Part shown: positions 53,983 to 62,318 of the stretch, in pieces
How positions within the stretch are numbered: the stretch's first letter is position 1
Layout: the number at the start of each line of letters is the position of its first letter
NCBI GenBank assembly: GCA_022573715.1
Contig: JACZTL010000013.1
Coordinates: forward strand, 1-64,000
From: Bacteroidota bacterium
Lineage (GTDB): Bacteria > Bacteroidota > Ignavibacteria > Ignavibacteriales > Ignavibacteriaceae
DNA length: 64,000 nucleotides
Direction of reading: 5' to 3'
The notes under the pieces: generated by a model
Database searches by the model: none
Told to the model about the DNA's origin: nothing
Seen by the model: only the letters and a program-made list of their open reading frames with translations
Position numbers and translations under genes: made by a program

Positions 53983-54375
53983 ATGGAATACAAAGAATTA
54001 GCAGATAAAGCACTAGAAGCCAAAAAGTTTTCACTTCCCACGTATTCCAATTTTCACGTCGGGGCAGCACTTTTAGCAGATGATAATAAAATATATACAG
54101 GCGGAAATATTGAAACTAGTTCTTACAGTTTAACAATCTGTGCCGAAAGAACTGCAATTTTTAAAGCTATATCCGAAGGCGAAAGAAAATTTAAAGCAAT
54201 AGCAATTGCAAGTGATTTAGATGGATTTTGTTCTCCATGTGGAGCGTGCAGACAGGTAATTAGTGACCTTTGCGGTGAAATAGACATTGTACTTGTAAAC
54301 AAAAACAAAGAAACAAAAATATATAAAACCTCTGAAATGCTTCCACTTGCTTTCAGCGATGATGATTTAAAATAA
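53983..54375 (+). CDS. cdd: Cytidine deaminase
   Basis: The 130-residue Cdd deaminates cytidine and deoxycytidine to uridines. The zinc site is CAERTAIFKAI (Cys and catalytic Glu) plus SPCGACRQVI, and the substrate-binding stretch is SNFHVGAALLADD...GGNIETSSYSLT. It is the first gene of a nucleoside salvage run with tdk, nupC and a purine nucleoside phosphorylase. Confidence 0.96.
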   Translation: MEYKELADKALEAKKFSLPTYSNFHVGAALLADDNKIYTGGNIETSSYSLTICAERTAIFKAISEGERKFKAIAIASDLDGFCSPCGACRQVISDLCGEIDIVLVNKNKETKIYKTSEMLPLAFSDDDLK

Positions 54376-54397
54376 AATTTGGAGATAAATTTTTAAT

Positions 54398-54976
54398 ATG
54401 ATGGAATTCACTCCCCACTCCGTTCCTAAAAATACCGGTTGGATTGAAGTAATTGCCGGTTGTATGTTCAGCGGAAAAACAGAAGAATTAATTAGAAGAT
54501 TGAGAAGGGCAAAAATTGCTAAACAAAACGTAAAGATATTTAAACCGAAAATTGATACAAGATATTCAGATAAAAAAATAGTCTCTCACAATGAACAAGT
54601 ATTACCCTCCATTTTAATTGAAGACATTAATGAAATAACTGAACTTTCAAAAGATGCGCAAGTAATAGGAATTGATGAAGCACAATTTTTCTCAAACGAT
54701 ATTATTAAAATTTGTAACCTATTAGCCGACAATGGAAAAAGAGTAATTGTTGCCGGTCTTGATCAAGACTACAGAGGTATTCCGTTTGAACCGATGCCTC
54801 AGCTTTTATCAATTGCAGAATATATTACAAAAACATTAGCAATTTGCGTGGAGTGTGGAAACCCCGCCGATAAAACACAAAGAAAAACAGTATCATCCAA
54901 GCGAGTAATTGTAGGTGCTTCAGATATTTATGAAGCACGATGCAGAAAATGTCATTACCTTCCCGAAGAAAAATAA
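54398..54976 (+). CDS. tdk: Thymidine kinase
   Basis: This type II thymidine kinase has 192 residues. The P-loop is GCMFSGKTEELIRRLRR (about 22-38), the catalytic Glu is in IGIDEAQFF, and GLDQDYRGIPFEPM is the lasso. The zinc cysteines are CVECG and CRKCH. It phosphorylates thymidine for the salvage pathway. It lies 22 bases after cdd and 9 before the transporter gene. Confidence 0.96.
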   Translation: MMEFTPHSVPKNTGWIEVIAGCMFSGKTEELIRRLRRAKIAKQNVKIFKPKIDTRYSDKKIVSHNEQVLPSILIEDINEITELSKDAQVIGIDEAQFFSNDIIKICNLLADNGKRVIVAGLDQDYRGIPFEPMPQLLSIAEYITKTLAICVECGNPADKTQRKTVSSKRVIVGASDIYEARCRKCHYLPEEK

Positions 54977-54985
54977 AGGATTAAA

Positions 54986-56329
54986 ATGGATATTATCAGA
55001 GGAATTTTTGGTATAGGTTTAATAATTGGTATTGCATACCTTATTTCAAATAACAAAAAGAAAATTAATTGGAGACTTGTTCTAAGTGGTATCAGCCTGC
55101 AATTAGTTTTTGCAATTTTTATACTTAAAGGAGATAGCTTAAGGCATTTCTTTTCTCCGTTTGGATGGGTAAAAGATTTCTTTTATTGGATAAGCGGTTT
55201 CTTTGTAGTTGTGCTAAACTTTACAACTGAGGGTGCAAAATTTGTTTTTGGGGACTTGGCATTAGGCTCGGGTTCACCAGGCAGTCTCGGTACTTTCTTT
55301 GCTTTTCAAGTATTGCCAACTATAATCTTTTTTGCAAGTATGATGTCTATACTTTATTACCTGGGCATTATGCAGAGAGTTGTTCAGGGTATGGCTTGGG
55401 TAATGGCAAAATTTATGGGAACGAGTGGTGCCGAATCACTTTCTTGTACCGCAAATATTTTTGTCGGACAGACTGAAGCTCCACTGATGATTAAGCCTTT
55501 TTTAAAAGGAATGACAAAAAGTGAAATTTTAACAATAATGGTTGGAGGAATGGCAACAATAGCCGGCGGAGTAATGGCTGCGTATATTCAAATTCTCGGC
55601 TCATCTTATGCTGAATCTTTGGGTATACCAATAGCACAGGCTCAGCAATTATTTGCCACTCAATTATTAGGCGCAAGTGTTATGGCTGCCCCTGCTGCCC
55701 TGTTAATCTCAAAAATTATTTACCCTGAAGTAAGCGAGCCTGAAACAAAAGGAATTGTAAAAATAGATGTTGAGAAAAATGCATCTAATGTTATTGAATC
55801 CGCTGCTAACGGCGCTGCTGAAGGTCTATCACTTGCCTTAAATGTTGGTGCAATGCTTATTGCATTTATAGCTTTAATTGCTCTTGTAAATTATTTATTA
55901 GGGGGTTTGGGAAACATTACCGGATTAAATGCAATATTAATTTCTACATATGGACAGCCGCTTAATTTTCAACTATTAATAGGATTTGTCCTGCAGTTTT
56001 TAGCTTTTGGAGTTGGTGTCCCTTGGCAAGATTCACTTCACTTCGGCAGCCTGTTAGGTACCAAGATTGTATTAAATGAATTTGTAGCATATCTTGAATT
56101 AGGAAAAATGATTACATCAAAAGTTATGGTAAGTGAAAAAGGAATTTTGATGGCAACATACGCTCTTTGCGGTTTTGCTAATTTCAGTTCCATAGCAATT
56201 CAAATTGGCGGTTTGGGTCCATTGGCTCCCTCCAGAAAATCTGATATTGCTTCTTTGGGAATAAAGGCTGTAATCGGCGGTTCTCTTGCTACTTTAATGA
56301 CTGCAACTCTTGCAGGACTACTTTTTTAA
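54986..56329 (+). CDS. nupC: Concentrative nucleoside transporter NupC
   Basis: 447 residues with about ten membrane helices. It shows the CNT signatures SCTANIFVGQTEAPLMIKPFL and GGMATIAGGVMAAYIQILG, and a C-terminal GFANFSSIAIQIGGLGPLAPSRKSDIA. It imports nucleosides with Na+ or H+, feeding the surrounding salvage enzymes. The extracellular gate region FGVGVPWQDSLHFGSLLG is present. Which coupling ion is used cannot be told from sequence. Confidence 0.94.
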   Translation: MDIIRGIFGIGLIIGIAYLISNNKKKINWRLVLSGISLQLVFAIFILKGDSLRHFFSPFGWVKDFFYWISGFFVVVLNFTTEGAKFVFGDLALGSGSPGSLGTFFAFQVLPTIIFFASMMSILYYLGIMQRVVQGMAWVMAKFMGTSGAESLSCTANIFVGQTEAPLMIKPFLKGMTKSEILTIMVGGMATIAGGVMAAYIQILGSSYAESLGIPIAQAQQLFATQLLGASVMAAPAALLISKIIYPEVSEPETKGIVKIDVEKNASNVIESAANGAAEGLSLALNVGAMLIAFIALIALVNYLLGGLGNITGLNAILISTYGQPLNFQLLIGFVLQFLAFGVGVPWQDSLHFGSLLGTKIVLNEFVAYLELGKMITSKVMVSEKGILMATYALCGFANFSSIAIQIGGLGPLAPSRKSDIASLGIKAVIGGSLATLMTATLAGLLF

Positions 56330-56332
56330 ATT

Positions 56333-57154
56333 TTGATAGACCTAAATTTTAAATATCAAAAGCTATTATCAGAATTAAAGAATGAAGCTCCATTCACTCC
56401 GGATATTGCATTAATTCTTGGAAGTGGAATGGGAGACTTGGCAGATAGAATTGAAAAATTAAAAACTATCTCCTCAACTTCTCTTCCGGATTATCCTCCT
56501 TCAACCATTGTGGGACACGAAGGAAAAATACATTTTTGCAGATTTGCCGATAAAAATATTTTAATTTTTCAGGGCAGGATCCATTTTTATGAGGGTTATC
56601 CTCTTAGTCAATGTGTATTACCTGTTTTTATTGCACATAAGCTGGGAACAAAAAAAATATTTTTGACTAATGCTGCGGGCGGTGTAAATTTAAATTTCAA
56701 TTCTGGAGACTTAATGTTGATAACATCATTCAACGGAATTAATATTAAAAAAGAATTTACAAATTTAATAGGTGTAACTACAATTGAAGGAAAAAATAAT
56801 TTTGATAATTTTCCATCTGCATCCTTTAATAATATTATCAGGAAAGCAGCATTGGAATCTAATATTCCCTTAAAAGAAGGTGTTTATTGGTATAATAAAG
56901 GTCCTTCCTATGAAACTCCTGCTGAGATTCAAATGGTTAGCAAAATGGGAGGAGATGCAGTTGGAATGTCGACTGCTCACGAAGCTGTGTTTGCGGGATA
57001 TCTGGGAATGGAAACATCTTCTGTTTCCTTAATAACAAATATGGCTGCTGGAATTTCGCAAAACAAACTTACACATAAAGAAGTAACAGATACTGCAAAT
57101 TTAGCTACAGATAAGTTTGAAAAACTTGTAAAAAAAATATTAATGCTCCTCTGA
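56333..57154 (+). CDS. Purine nucleoside phosphorylase
   Basis: 273 residues of the trimeric PNP family. Motifs are LILGSGMGDLADRIE (phosphate site), VGHEGKIHFCRFADKNILIFQGRIHFYEGY, TNAAGGVN, and GPSYETPAEIQMVSKMGGDAVGMSTAHEAVFAGYLG. It cleaves purine ribonucleosides with phosphate to free base and ribose-1-phosphate. It starts with TTG at 56333, 3 bases after the nupC stop. The gene name varies in this lineage (punA/xapA/deoD-like). Confidence 0.94.
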   Translation: MIDLNFKYQKLLSELKNEAPFTPDIALILGSGMGDLADRIEKLKTISSTSLPDYPPSTIVGHEGKIHFCRFADKNILIFQGRIHFYEGYPLSQCVLPVFIAHKLGTKKIFLTNAAGGVNLNFNSGDLMLITSFNGINIKKEFTNLIGVTTIEGKNNFDNFPSASFNNIIRKAALESNIPLKEGVYWYNKGPSYETPAEIQMVSKMGGDAVGMSTAHEAVFAGYLGMETSSVSLITNMAAGISQNKLTHKEVTDTANLATDKFEKLVKKILMLL

Positions 57155-57542
57155 ATTCTAAACAAATATTTATATTCTCTTACTTTAAATACATTAAATT
57201 TTTATCAAATAACTATTATCCCTGTTACGGTGCGACCCAAAAAAAATCTTCGGAGCAGACCTTGTGAGCCTTAAAAAACCATATCATCAAGTAAGAAAAT
57301 TTATAAAATGAAATCAGGTTCTATATTTGTAGAGCGACGAGGTTCGTCGCTTGTTTTCAGCTCTTTTTGAGCGAGAAGCCTGCTCGCTTTACAAACTACC
57401 TTTCTTTACCTGTGAGGCGATATTTCTATTGAGTTAATACATCATTAATTTTAGTATCCTTAATTGATTGACTTTCAAACCATTGAGTAGTAATTTTATT
57501 AGATAATTTATTTTCAAATTTTACAATTCGAATTAATAAAAT
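57155..57542. other. Intergenic region before secD
   Basis: No gene is supported. Near 57333-57395 there are two inverted motifs: GAGCGACGAGGTTCGTCGCT and AGCGAGAAGCCTGCTCGCT. They resemble fragments at 39955-40015, suggesting another dispersed hairpin family. The rest is AT-rich and should include the secD promoter. Confidence 0.5.
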
Positions 57543-59423
57543 ATGAAAGAATACAGGTCGACAATAATCCTTATTTTAGGTGCAATTTCATTAAGTCTTT
57601 ATCTTCTTTTCCCCACTTATAAGAATTATCAAAACAATAAAGAAATAGAAAATATTGTACATGAAAGAAGAATTGAATTAAAAGAATCACAACCTAATTT
57701 ACTGAAAGAAGAAGTTGATAATGAGTTAAAATTAGTTGAAGACAGCATCAAAGCGTCTGATCCGGCAATTGCGGCAACAAAATTAAAGAGTATAAAACTT
57801 GGTCTTGATCTTCAGGGTGGTATGCGGGTTGTTCTTGAAGTAAATACCGGTAAATTGTTGGAAAAACTTGCAAAAAATCCTGATGATACATTTCGCAAAG
57901 TTATGGCTGAATCAGAAAAAGAAGCTGCTCTTTCAAATGAATCTGTTGTAGAAATAGTTGCAAGAATGCTGCAAGAAAGAGGCATTCGTCTTAGCCGTTA
58001 TTTTGGCTCGGTTAGGGACGAAGACAGTGAAATAATAGATGAACTTAATCAAAATTCAGAGGATGCTGTTACAAGAGCGATGGAAATTATCAGAAACCGT
58101 GTTGATCAATACGGTGTTTCTGAACCTACAATTCAAAGACAGGGTAGCAGAAGAGTAATTGTAGAATTACCGGGTATTGCAAGAGAAGAAGAGGCTAAAC
58201 AACTGCTTAAAGGTACTGCACTTCTTCAATTTAATTTGGTAAAAGATGCACGGATTACATTAGACATTATGCAAAAAATTGATGAGGTGATGGCAGGTAA
58301 AACAGATACTACTGTAGTTGCAAATGACACTTTAGACAACCAGGATTTATCTTCGGAAGAATTTGCTAAAAAACATCCTTTCTTTTCAATTGCATTGATC
58401 AATCCGCAAGCACAAACAGCTGATGCTTATGTTAGTGAAGATCAAAAAGATAAACTCCGGTTAATGTTAAACCGACCTGAAGTTAAAGCTGTAATACCTA
58501 ACAATGTTGAATTTCACTTTTCAGCAAAACCTTTTGGAAAGCAGGATGGAAAATCAATATACGTTCTTTATTTAGTAAACAAGAAACCTGAACTTACAGG
58601 TGGTGTTATTACTGATGCTCAAGCAACTATTGACCCTAATACTGCAGCCGCAATTGTGAATATGCAGATGAACAGTGAGGGTGCATCTGATTGGGCAAGA
58701 ATTACAGGTGCAAATATCGGTAAAAGAATTGCAATTATTTTAGACGGTGCTGTTTATTCTGCACCGAACGTAATAAACAAAATACCGAGCGGTAACTCCC
58801 AAATTACCGGTATGGCAAATATGGAAGAAGCTAAATTATTAGAAATTGTACTTAAAGCAGGTGCTTTGCCGGCACCAGTTTCAATTATTGAAGAAAGAAC
58901 AGTTGGTCCGTCCTTGGGTGAAGATTCTATTAAAGCAGGTTTTAAGTCAGTTGTAATCGGTTTCATTCTTGTTGCCTTGTTTATGATGTTTTATTATAAA
59001 AAAGCTGGTATTGTTGCCGCAACATCTCTTGTGTTTACAATTCTTTTTATACTTGGTGTTTTGGCGGGTTTCAGTGCTACACTAACTCTCCCCGGTATTG
59101 CCGGTATAATATTAACTATAGGTATGGCAGTTGATGCCAACGTACTTATTTACGAAAGAATCAGAGAAGAAATGGCAACAGGCAAAACCATTAAAGCATC
59201 TGTTGACGGTGGTTTTGCAAAAGCAAATTCAGCCATTATTGACTCAAACATAACTACATTCCTTACAGGTATTATCCTTTATCAATTTGGTTCGGGCCCG
59301 GTGCAGGGTTTTGCACTCACACTTATGATTGGTATTGCATCAAGTTTATTTAGTGCGCTTGTTATTGTAAGGTTGATATTTAATATTATGGTAACTAAAG
59401 GAATGAAAATTAATCTCGGTTAA
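57543..59423 (+). CDS. secD: Protein translocase subunit SecD
   Basis: SecD with SecF uses the proton motive force to pull proteins through SecYEG. The 626-residue protein has one N-terminal helix and the signature LGLDLQGGMRVVLEV (near 88-102). A large periplasmic P1 domain contains RNRVDQYGVSEPTIQRQG. GITDAQATIDPNTA-like and IALDG regions follow, and five helices with MAVDANVLIYERIREE end it. Length is within the normal range for SecD. secF follows after 28 bases. Confidence 0.97.
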   Translation: MKEYRSTIILILGAISLSLYLLFPTYKNYQNNKEIENIVHERRIELKESQPNLLKEEVDNELKLVEDSIKASDPAIAATKLKSIKLGLDLQGGMRVVLEVNTGKLLEKLAKNPDDTFRKVMAESEKEAALSNESVVEIVARMLQERGIRLSRYFGSVRDEDSEIIDELNQNSEDAVTRAMEIIRNRVDQYGVSEPTIQRQGSRRVIVELPGIAREEEAKQLLKGTALLQFNLVKDARITLDIMQKIDEVMAGKTDTTVVANDTLDNQDLSSEEFAKKHPFFSIALINPQAQTADAYVSEDQKDKLRLMLNRPEVKAVIPNNVEFHFSAKPFGKQDGKSIYVLYLVNKKPELTGGVITDAQATIDPNTAAAIVNMQMNSEGASDWARITGANIGKRIAIILDGAVYSAPNVINKIPSGNSQITGMANMEEAKLLEIVLKAGALPAPVSIIEERTVGPSLGEDSIKAGFKSVVIGFILVALFMMFYYKKAGIVAATSLVFTILFILGVLAGFSATLTLPGIAGIILTIGMAVDANVLIYERIREEMATGKTIKASVDGGFAKANSAIIDSNITTFLTGIILYQFGSGPVQGFALTLMIGIASSLFSALVIVRLIFNIMVTKGMKINLG

Positions 59424-59451
59424 AAAAACGCTTACAGGAGCAGATAAATAA

Positions 59452-60591
59452 ATGCAGTTATTCAATAACATTAAAATTGATTGGTTAGGTAAAAGAAAAA
59501 TATTTTACTTAGTTTCAACAGTATTATTCTTAATTGGTGTGCTAAATGTAATATTTAAAGGTTTTCACTTTGGTATTGATTTCAAAGGTGGAACGGAAAT
59601 AGTATTACAATATGATAAGCCGATTGAAATTAGTCAAATTAGACAATTGGTAGAAAATGTAGACTTAGGAAATTTAGAAGTTAAAACATTTGGTGGCGAA
59701 ACCGGTGTGCTTTTAAGGACTGACTTTCAAAATCTTCCTGCTAAAATATTTCCCATAGTAGTTGCTAATATTGAAAAGCAAATTGACTTATTTTATCCAG
59801 GGCTGCCAAGAAAGATAGTTGATTCAACAGTTTCCTCAATTACATATGAATTGCCGAACCACGATACTACAACGGCACTTATATCAAAATTATTCAATGC
59901 CGGTTTTCAAGCAGGTAAAGTATCCGAATCATTGGATAATAAACAAATGGTTGTAAATGTTAGTATTTCTGAATGGCTAAAAGAAAACCTTAGAGGTAAA
60001 ATTGCAGGAAATAATTTTAAAATAATTAAAGAAGATCACGTCGGACCAAAAGTAGGCAAAGAATTAAAACAAGATGCAATGATTGCAGTCTTTTTCTCTC
60101 TTATAGCAATTCTAGTTTATCTTGCATTCCGTTTCAAATTTATATTTGCTTTTGGTGCAGTTCTTGCTCTTTTCCACGATGTTTTGATCACGCTAGGTCT
60201 TTACGCAGCGTTATACGGAATTATTCCGGGACTTAATTTAGAAATTGATCTAACTGTTGTTGCTGCATTTTTAACTCTGGTTGGTTATTCCGTAAACGAT
60301 ACGGTTATTGTATTTGACAGGGTAAGAGAGAACTTAAAAATTCACAAAACAATGCCTCTAATTGATGTATTAAATATGAGTGTGAATAGAACAATGAGTC
60401 GTACAATATTGACAGGTGGTACTACTTTACTAACAACATTAGTGCTGTTAATATTCGGTGGAGAAGTTCTTCGTTCATTTGCATTTACTTTGTTCTTCGG
60501 CATCATAATAGGTACATACTCATCAATTTTTGTCGCAAGTCCGTTAGTATTGGAATACACATTGAGAAAGAAAAAGAAGATACAGTTTTAA
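59452..60591 (+). CDS. secF: Protein translocase subunit SecF
   Basis: 379 residues. It opens with a helix and HFGIDFKGGTEIVLQYD (about 43-59), then a periplasmic domain of 130 residues. DHVGPKVGKELKQDAM and five membrane helices with VGYSVNDTVIVFDRVRENL and SVNRTMSRTILTGGTTLLTTL follow. These are SecF hallmarks. It is the partner of SecD just upstream, in one transcript ended by the terminator at 60615. Confidence 0.97.
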   Translation: MQLFNNIKIDWLGKRKIFYLVSTVLFLIGVLNVIFKGFHFGIDFKGGTEIVLQYDKPIEISQIRQLVENVDLGNLEVKTFGGETGVLLRTDFQNLPAKIFPIVVANIEKQIDLFYPGLPRKIVDSTVSSITYELPNHDTTTALISKLFNAGFQAGKVSESLDNKQMVVNVSISEWLKENLRGKIAGNNFKIIKEDHVGPKVGKELKQDAMIAVFFSLIAILVYLAFRFKFIFAFGAVLALFHDVLITLGLYAALYGIIPGLNLEIDLTVVAAFLTLVGYSVNDTVIVFDRVRENLKIHKTMPLIDVLNMSVNRTMSRTILTGGTTLLTTLVLLIFGGEVLRSFAFTLFFGIIIGTYSSIFVASPLVLEYTLRKKKKIQF

Positions 60592-60614
60592 TTTTATTCT
60601 ACCACTCTTAAAAC

Positions 60615-60646
60615 AAAACCCAATCAATTAAAGTTGATTGGGTTTT
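60615..60646 (+). terminator. Rho-independent terminator after secF
   Basis: A perfect 13-base-arm hairpin (AAAACCCAATCAA / TTGATTGGGTTTT) with a 6-base loop lies 23 bases past the secF stop. The right arm runs into TTTTATTATTTT. It could also act on the opposite strand because the left arm begins with A-rich sequence. Confidence 0.92.
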
Positions 60647-60670
60647 ATTATTTTAAAAGAGAAAAAATTT

Positions 60671-60874
60671 TTACTTTTTATTCAAAATTTTATATACATT
60701 TTTAAAACTATTTATAGAAACTTCCAGCCCTTCAATTATATCTTTTGCCAAAGTATCTGGTTCAGGTAAATTTTCCATATCACTTACTCCGTCATCTCTT
60801 AAAGTGTTGCAGTAGTTCCAAATTCGTTGTACAACGGATGCTGTTGTCATATTATTCCCTTGTACACATTTCAT
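60671..60874 (-). pseudogene. Internally deleted hsdM scar
   Basis: The 67-codon frame joins two ends of the type I restriction-modification methyltransferase HsdM. SVVQRIWNYCNTLRDDGVS is the family's first ~20 residues. NLPEPDTLAKDIIEGLEVSINSFK is its last ~30. The intervening ~450 residues, including the SAM-binding and NPPY methylase motifs, are gone, with the junction near codon 38. The likely original start is the ATG at 60850. No hsdS or hsdR is nearby, and no methylation activity can remain. Confidence 0.75.
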
Positions 60875-60884
60875 TTATGAAATG
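60867..60884. repeat. CATTTCAT/ATGAAATG hairpin
   Basis: Perfect 8-base arms with a TT loop overlap the 5' end of the hsdM scar. It resembles the ATTTGA-TTTA-TCAAAT hairpins at 61205 and 61531 in size and composition but is not identical. Confidence 0.5.
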
Positions 60885-60956
60885 CTTTTTAAAAAAACAG
60901 ACTACATTAACTCAATATTTCCAATATGAATTTGATGAGTCAATTTCCTATAAATT

Positions 60957-61496
60957 TTAAAAAAATTTGTCTAAAATACCTATACCCCAATTTACGGGAT
61001 TGTTTATTATATATTCCTGAATAAAATAAAATTCCTTTTCATCTCTAATGATCCTATCGTGAAATCTTGATTGCCATTTAAATCCGGGATTTATTTTTCT
61101 TGCTTCGGATGTTACACGTCCTTTAAACCACCGGATTATTCTACCGAGTGAGTTTGATTTTAATTCCATCGGATTATTTATTATACCGGATTTAAATACC
61201 GTAGGCATTTGATTTATCAAATGCTGATGTGATTTTTGTTCTTTAATAATTACAATTCCGTGAAAATGATTTGGCATTACCTGATAAACATCTAAGGATA
61301 TATATTGAAATTTAGAAGGGATTTCATTCCATATTTCTTTAACAATTTTACCTGTCTCATTTAAAATAATTTCGCCGTTTTTAATTTTTCCAAAAATATC
61401 TTTTCGGTTGTGGGTGCATATTGTTACAAAATATTCGCCTTTACTGGAATAATTAAATCCTGGTAATCTGTATTGTTTTTGAGATTTATATTTCAT
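60957..61496 (-). CDS. REP-associated tyrosine transposase (RAYT)
   Basis: This 179-residue protein of the Y1-Tnp HUH superfamily has the RAYT layout. It opens KQYRLPGFNYSSKGEYFVTICTHNR, and the HUH motif VMPNHFHGIVII is at about residues 76-87. LGRIIRWFKGRVTSEARK and WQSRFHDRIIRDEKEFYFIQEYIINNPVNW follow, with the likely catalytic Tyr in the FIQEYI stretch. The segment HLINQMPTVF in the variable middle is encoded by a palindrome (61205-61224) that also lies just upstream of the gene (61531-61554). All motifs are intact, so it may be active. It probably mobilises that palindrome. Confidence 0.9.
   Translation of the reverse strand: MKYKSQKQYRLPGFNYSSKGEYFVTICTHNRKDIFGKIKNGEIILNETGKIVKEIWNEIPSKFQYISLDVYQVMPNHFHGIVIIKEQKSHQHLINQMPTVFKSGIINNPMELKSNSLGRIIRWFKGRVTSEARKINPGFKWQSRFHDRIIRDEKEFYFIQEYIINNPVNWGIGILDKFF
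61205..61224. repeat. REP-like hairpin inside the RAYT coding sequence
   Basis: GCATTTGA-TTTA-TCAAATGC is a perfect hairpin in the middle of the gene. With its flank GTAG it matches, over about 22 bases, the reverse complement of 61531-61556 (GTAGGAATTTGATTTATCAAAT). It keeps the reading frame. Confidence 0.7.
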
Positions 61497-61530
61497 TCAT
61501 AGTAGGTTAAATTTATACACCGGTATAATT

Positions 61531-61554
61531 AGGAATTTGATAAATCAAATTCCT
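61531..61554. repeat. REP-like hairpin upstream of the RAYT gene
   Basis: AGGAATTTGA-TAAA-TCAAATTCCT has perfect 10-base arms and lies 35 bases before the RAYT start codon. Same core as 61205-61224; relative to the transcribed strand of the gene the two copies are inverted. Confidence 0.7.
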
Positions 61555-61836
61555 ACATTTTTTAAAATAATAATTACATTAATTTCAAACTCTTTGCACT
61601 ATTGAATCTGTTATCATATTAATCTTTACTTCTATTAAAATTCTTATTTTAAGTAAAGCAATTTTCTTAAAATTAGCAATGTCATTATTTTAATTTAATT
61701 TTTTTTGCTACCGTTTTTTTACCCTAAATTCAATTTTTGTTTTGTCGCAAATACGACATTAAGTTTCTCTTTTTAATAAGATATTATTTTCAGTTAATCA
61801 ACAATTTCTTTATCAATAATCATAAAGGATAATAAT
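61555..61836 (+). promoter_or_regulatory. Upstream region of the Cys/Met paralog cassette
   Basis: This AT-rich leader between the RAYT upstream hairpin and the first paralog has no gene. At 61743-61758 it holds TGTCG-CAAATA-CGACA, with the 5-6-5 geometry of Crp/Fnr-family sites, 79 bases before the start codon. A plausible -10 lies in TAAGATATTATTTT near 61779. AAAGGA stands 8 bases before the ATG. Confidence 0.5.
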
Positions 61837-62247
61837 ATGAAAAAAATAATTGTTTTTGCTGTAATGATTGCTACTACTATGGCTTTTACTCTTACTAGTG
61901 CTAAGGGTGATGAAACATTCAGCGGTAAACTTGTTGACAGCAAGTGTTACTCAATGATGCCCAAAGCAAATGCCGGTAACGATCATATGGTTAAAGGACA
62001 CGACGGAAAACCTATGACAGTTAAGGCTTGTGCCACAGCTTGTGCAAGTATGGGAATTCCGGTTGGCTTACTTACAAAAGATGGAAAAATGTTGATCTTA
62101 GCTGTACCGGCAGGACAACTTTCCCAGCAAATGGCAAAAAATGCCAGAATACACGGTAAAGTAATGAACGGCGTACTTATCGTTAATAAATTAGAAGTAA
62201 AAAACGGTAAGAAATGGACAGAAGTTAAAATCTCTTATATGATGTAA
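61837..62247 (+). CDS. Exported Cys/Met protein, paralog 1
   Basis: I do not recognise a named family. The 136-residue protein has a cleavable signal peptide (MKKIIVFAVMIATTMAFTLTSAKG). The mature domain is ETFSGKLVDSKCYSMMPKAN, GNDHMVKG, KACATACASMGIPVGLL, then a beta-rich half (MLILAVPAGQLSQQMAKNARIHGKVMNGVLIV), ending EVKISYMM. The conserved Cys in DSKC, the Cys-x3-Cys pair, a His and the Met pairs could bind a metal or heme, or form disulfides. It is the first of three tandem paralogs. The C-terminal Met-Met is conserved in all three. Confidence 0.85.
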   Translation: MKKIIVFAVMIATTMAFTLTSAKGDETFSGKLVDSKCYSMMPKANAGNDHMVKGHDGKPMTVKACATACASMGIPVGLLTKDGKMLILAVPAGQLSQQMAKNARIHGKVMNGVLIVNKLEVKNGKKWTEVKISYMM

Positions 62248-62270
62248 AAACTTCATAATTAATATTAAAG

Positions 62271-62300
62271 GAAGAGATAGAAAATATCTCTTCTTTTTTT
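62271..62300 (+). terminator. Terminator after paralog 1
   Basis: A hairpin (GAAGAGATA / TATCTCTTC, 5-base loop) is followed by TTTTTTTTATTTTT. It separates paralog 1 from paralog 2, so paralog 1 can be transcribed alone. Confidence 0.88.
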
Positions 62301-62318
62301 TATTTTTAATTAAATAAT

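Noticed and set aside
57155-57542. Riboswitch or leader before secD
   Set aside because: Only short inverted motifs of a dispersed repeat type are visible; no conserved riboswitch core could be recognised.
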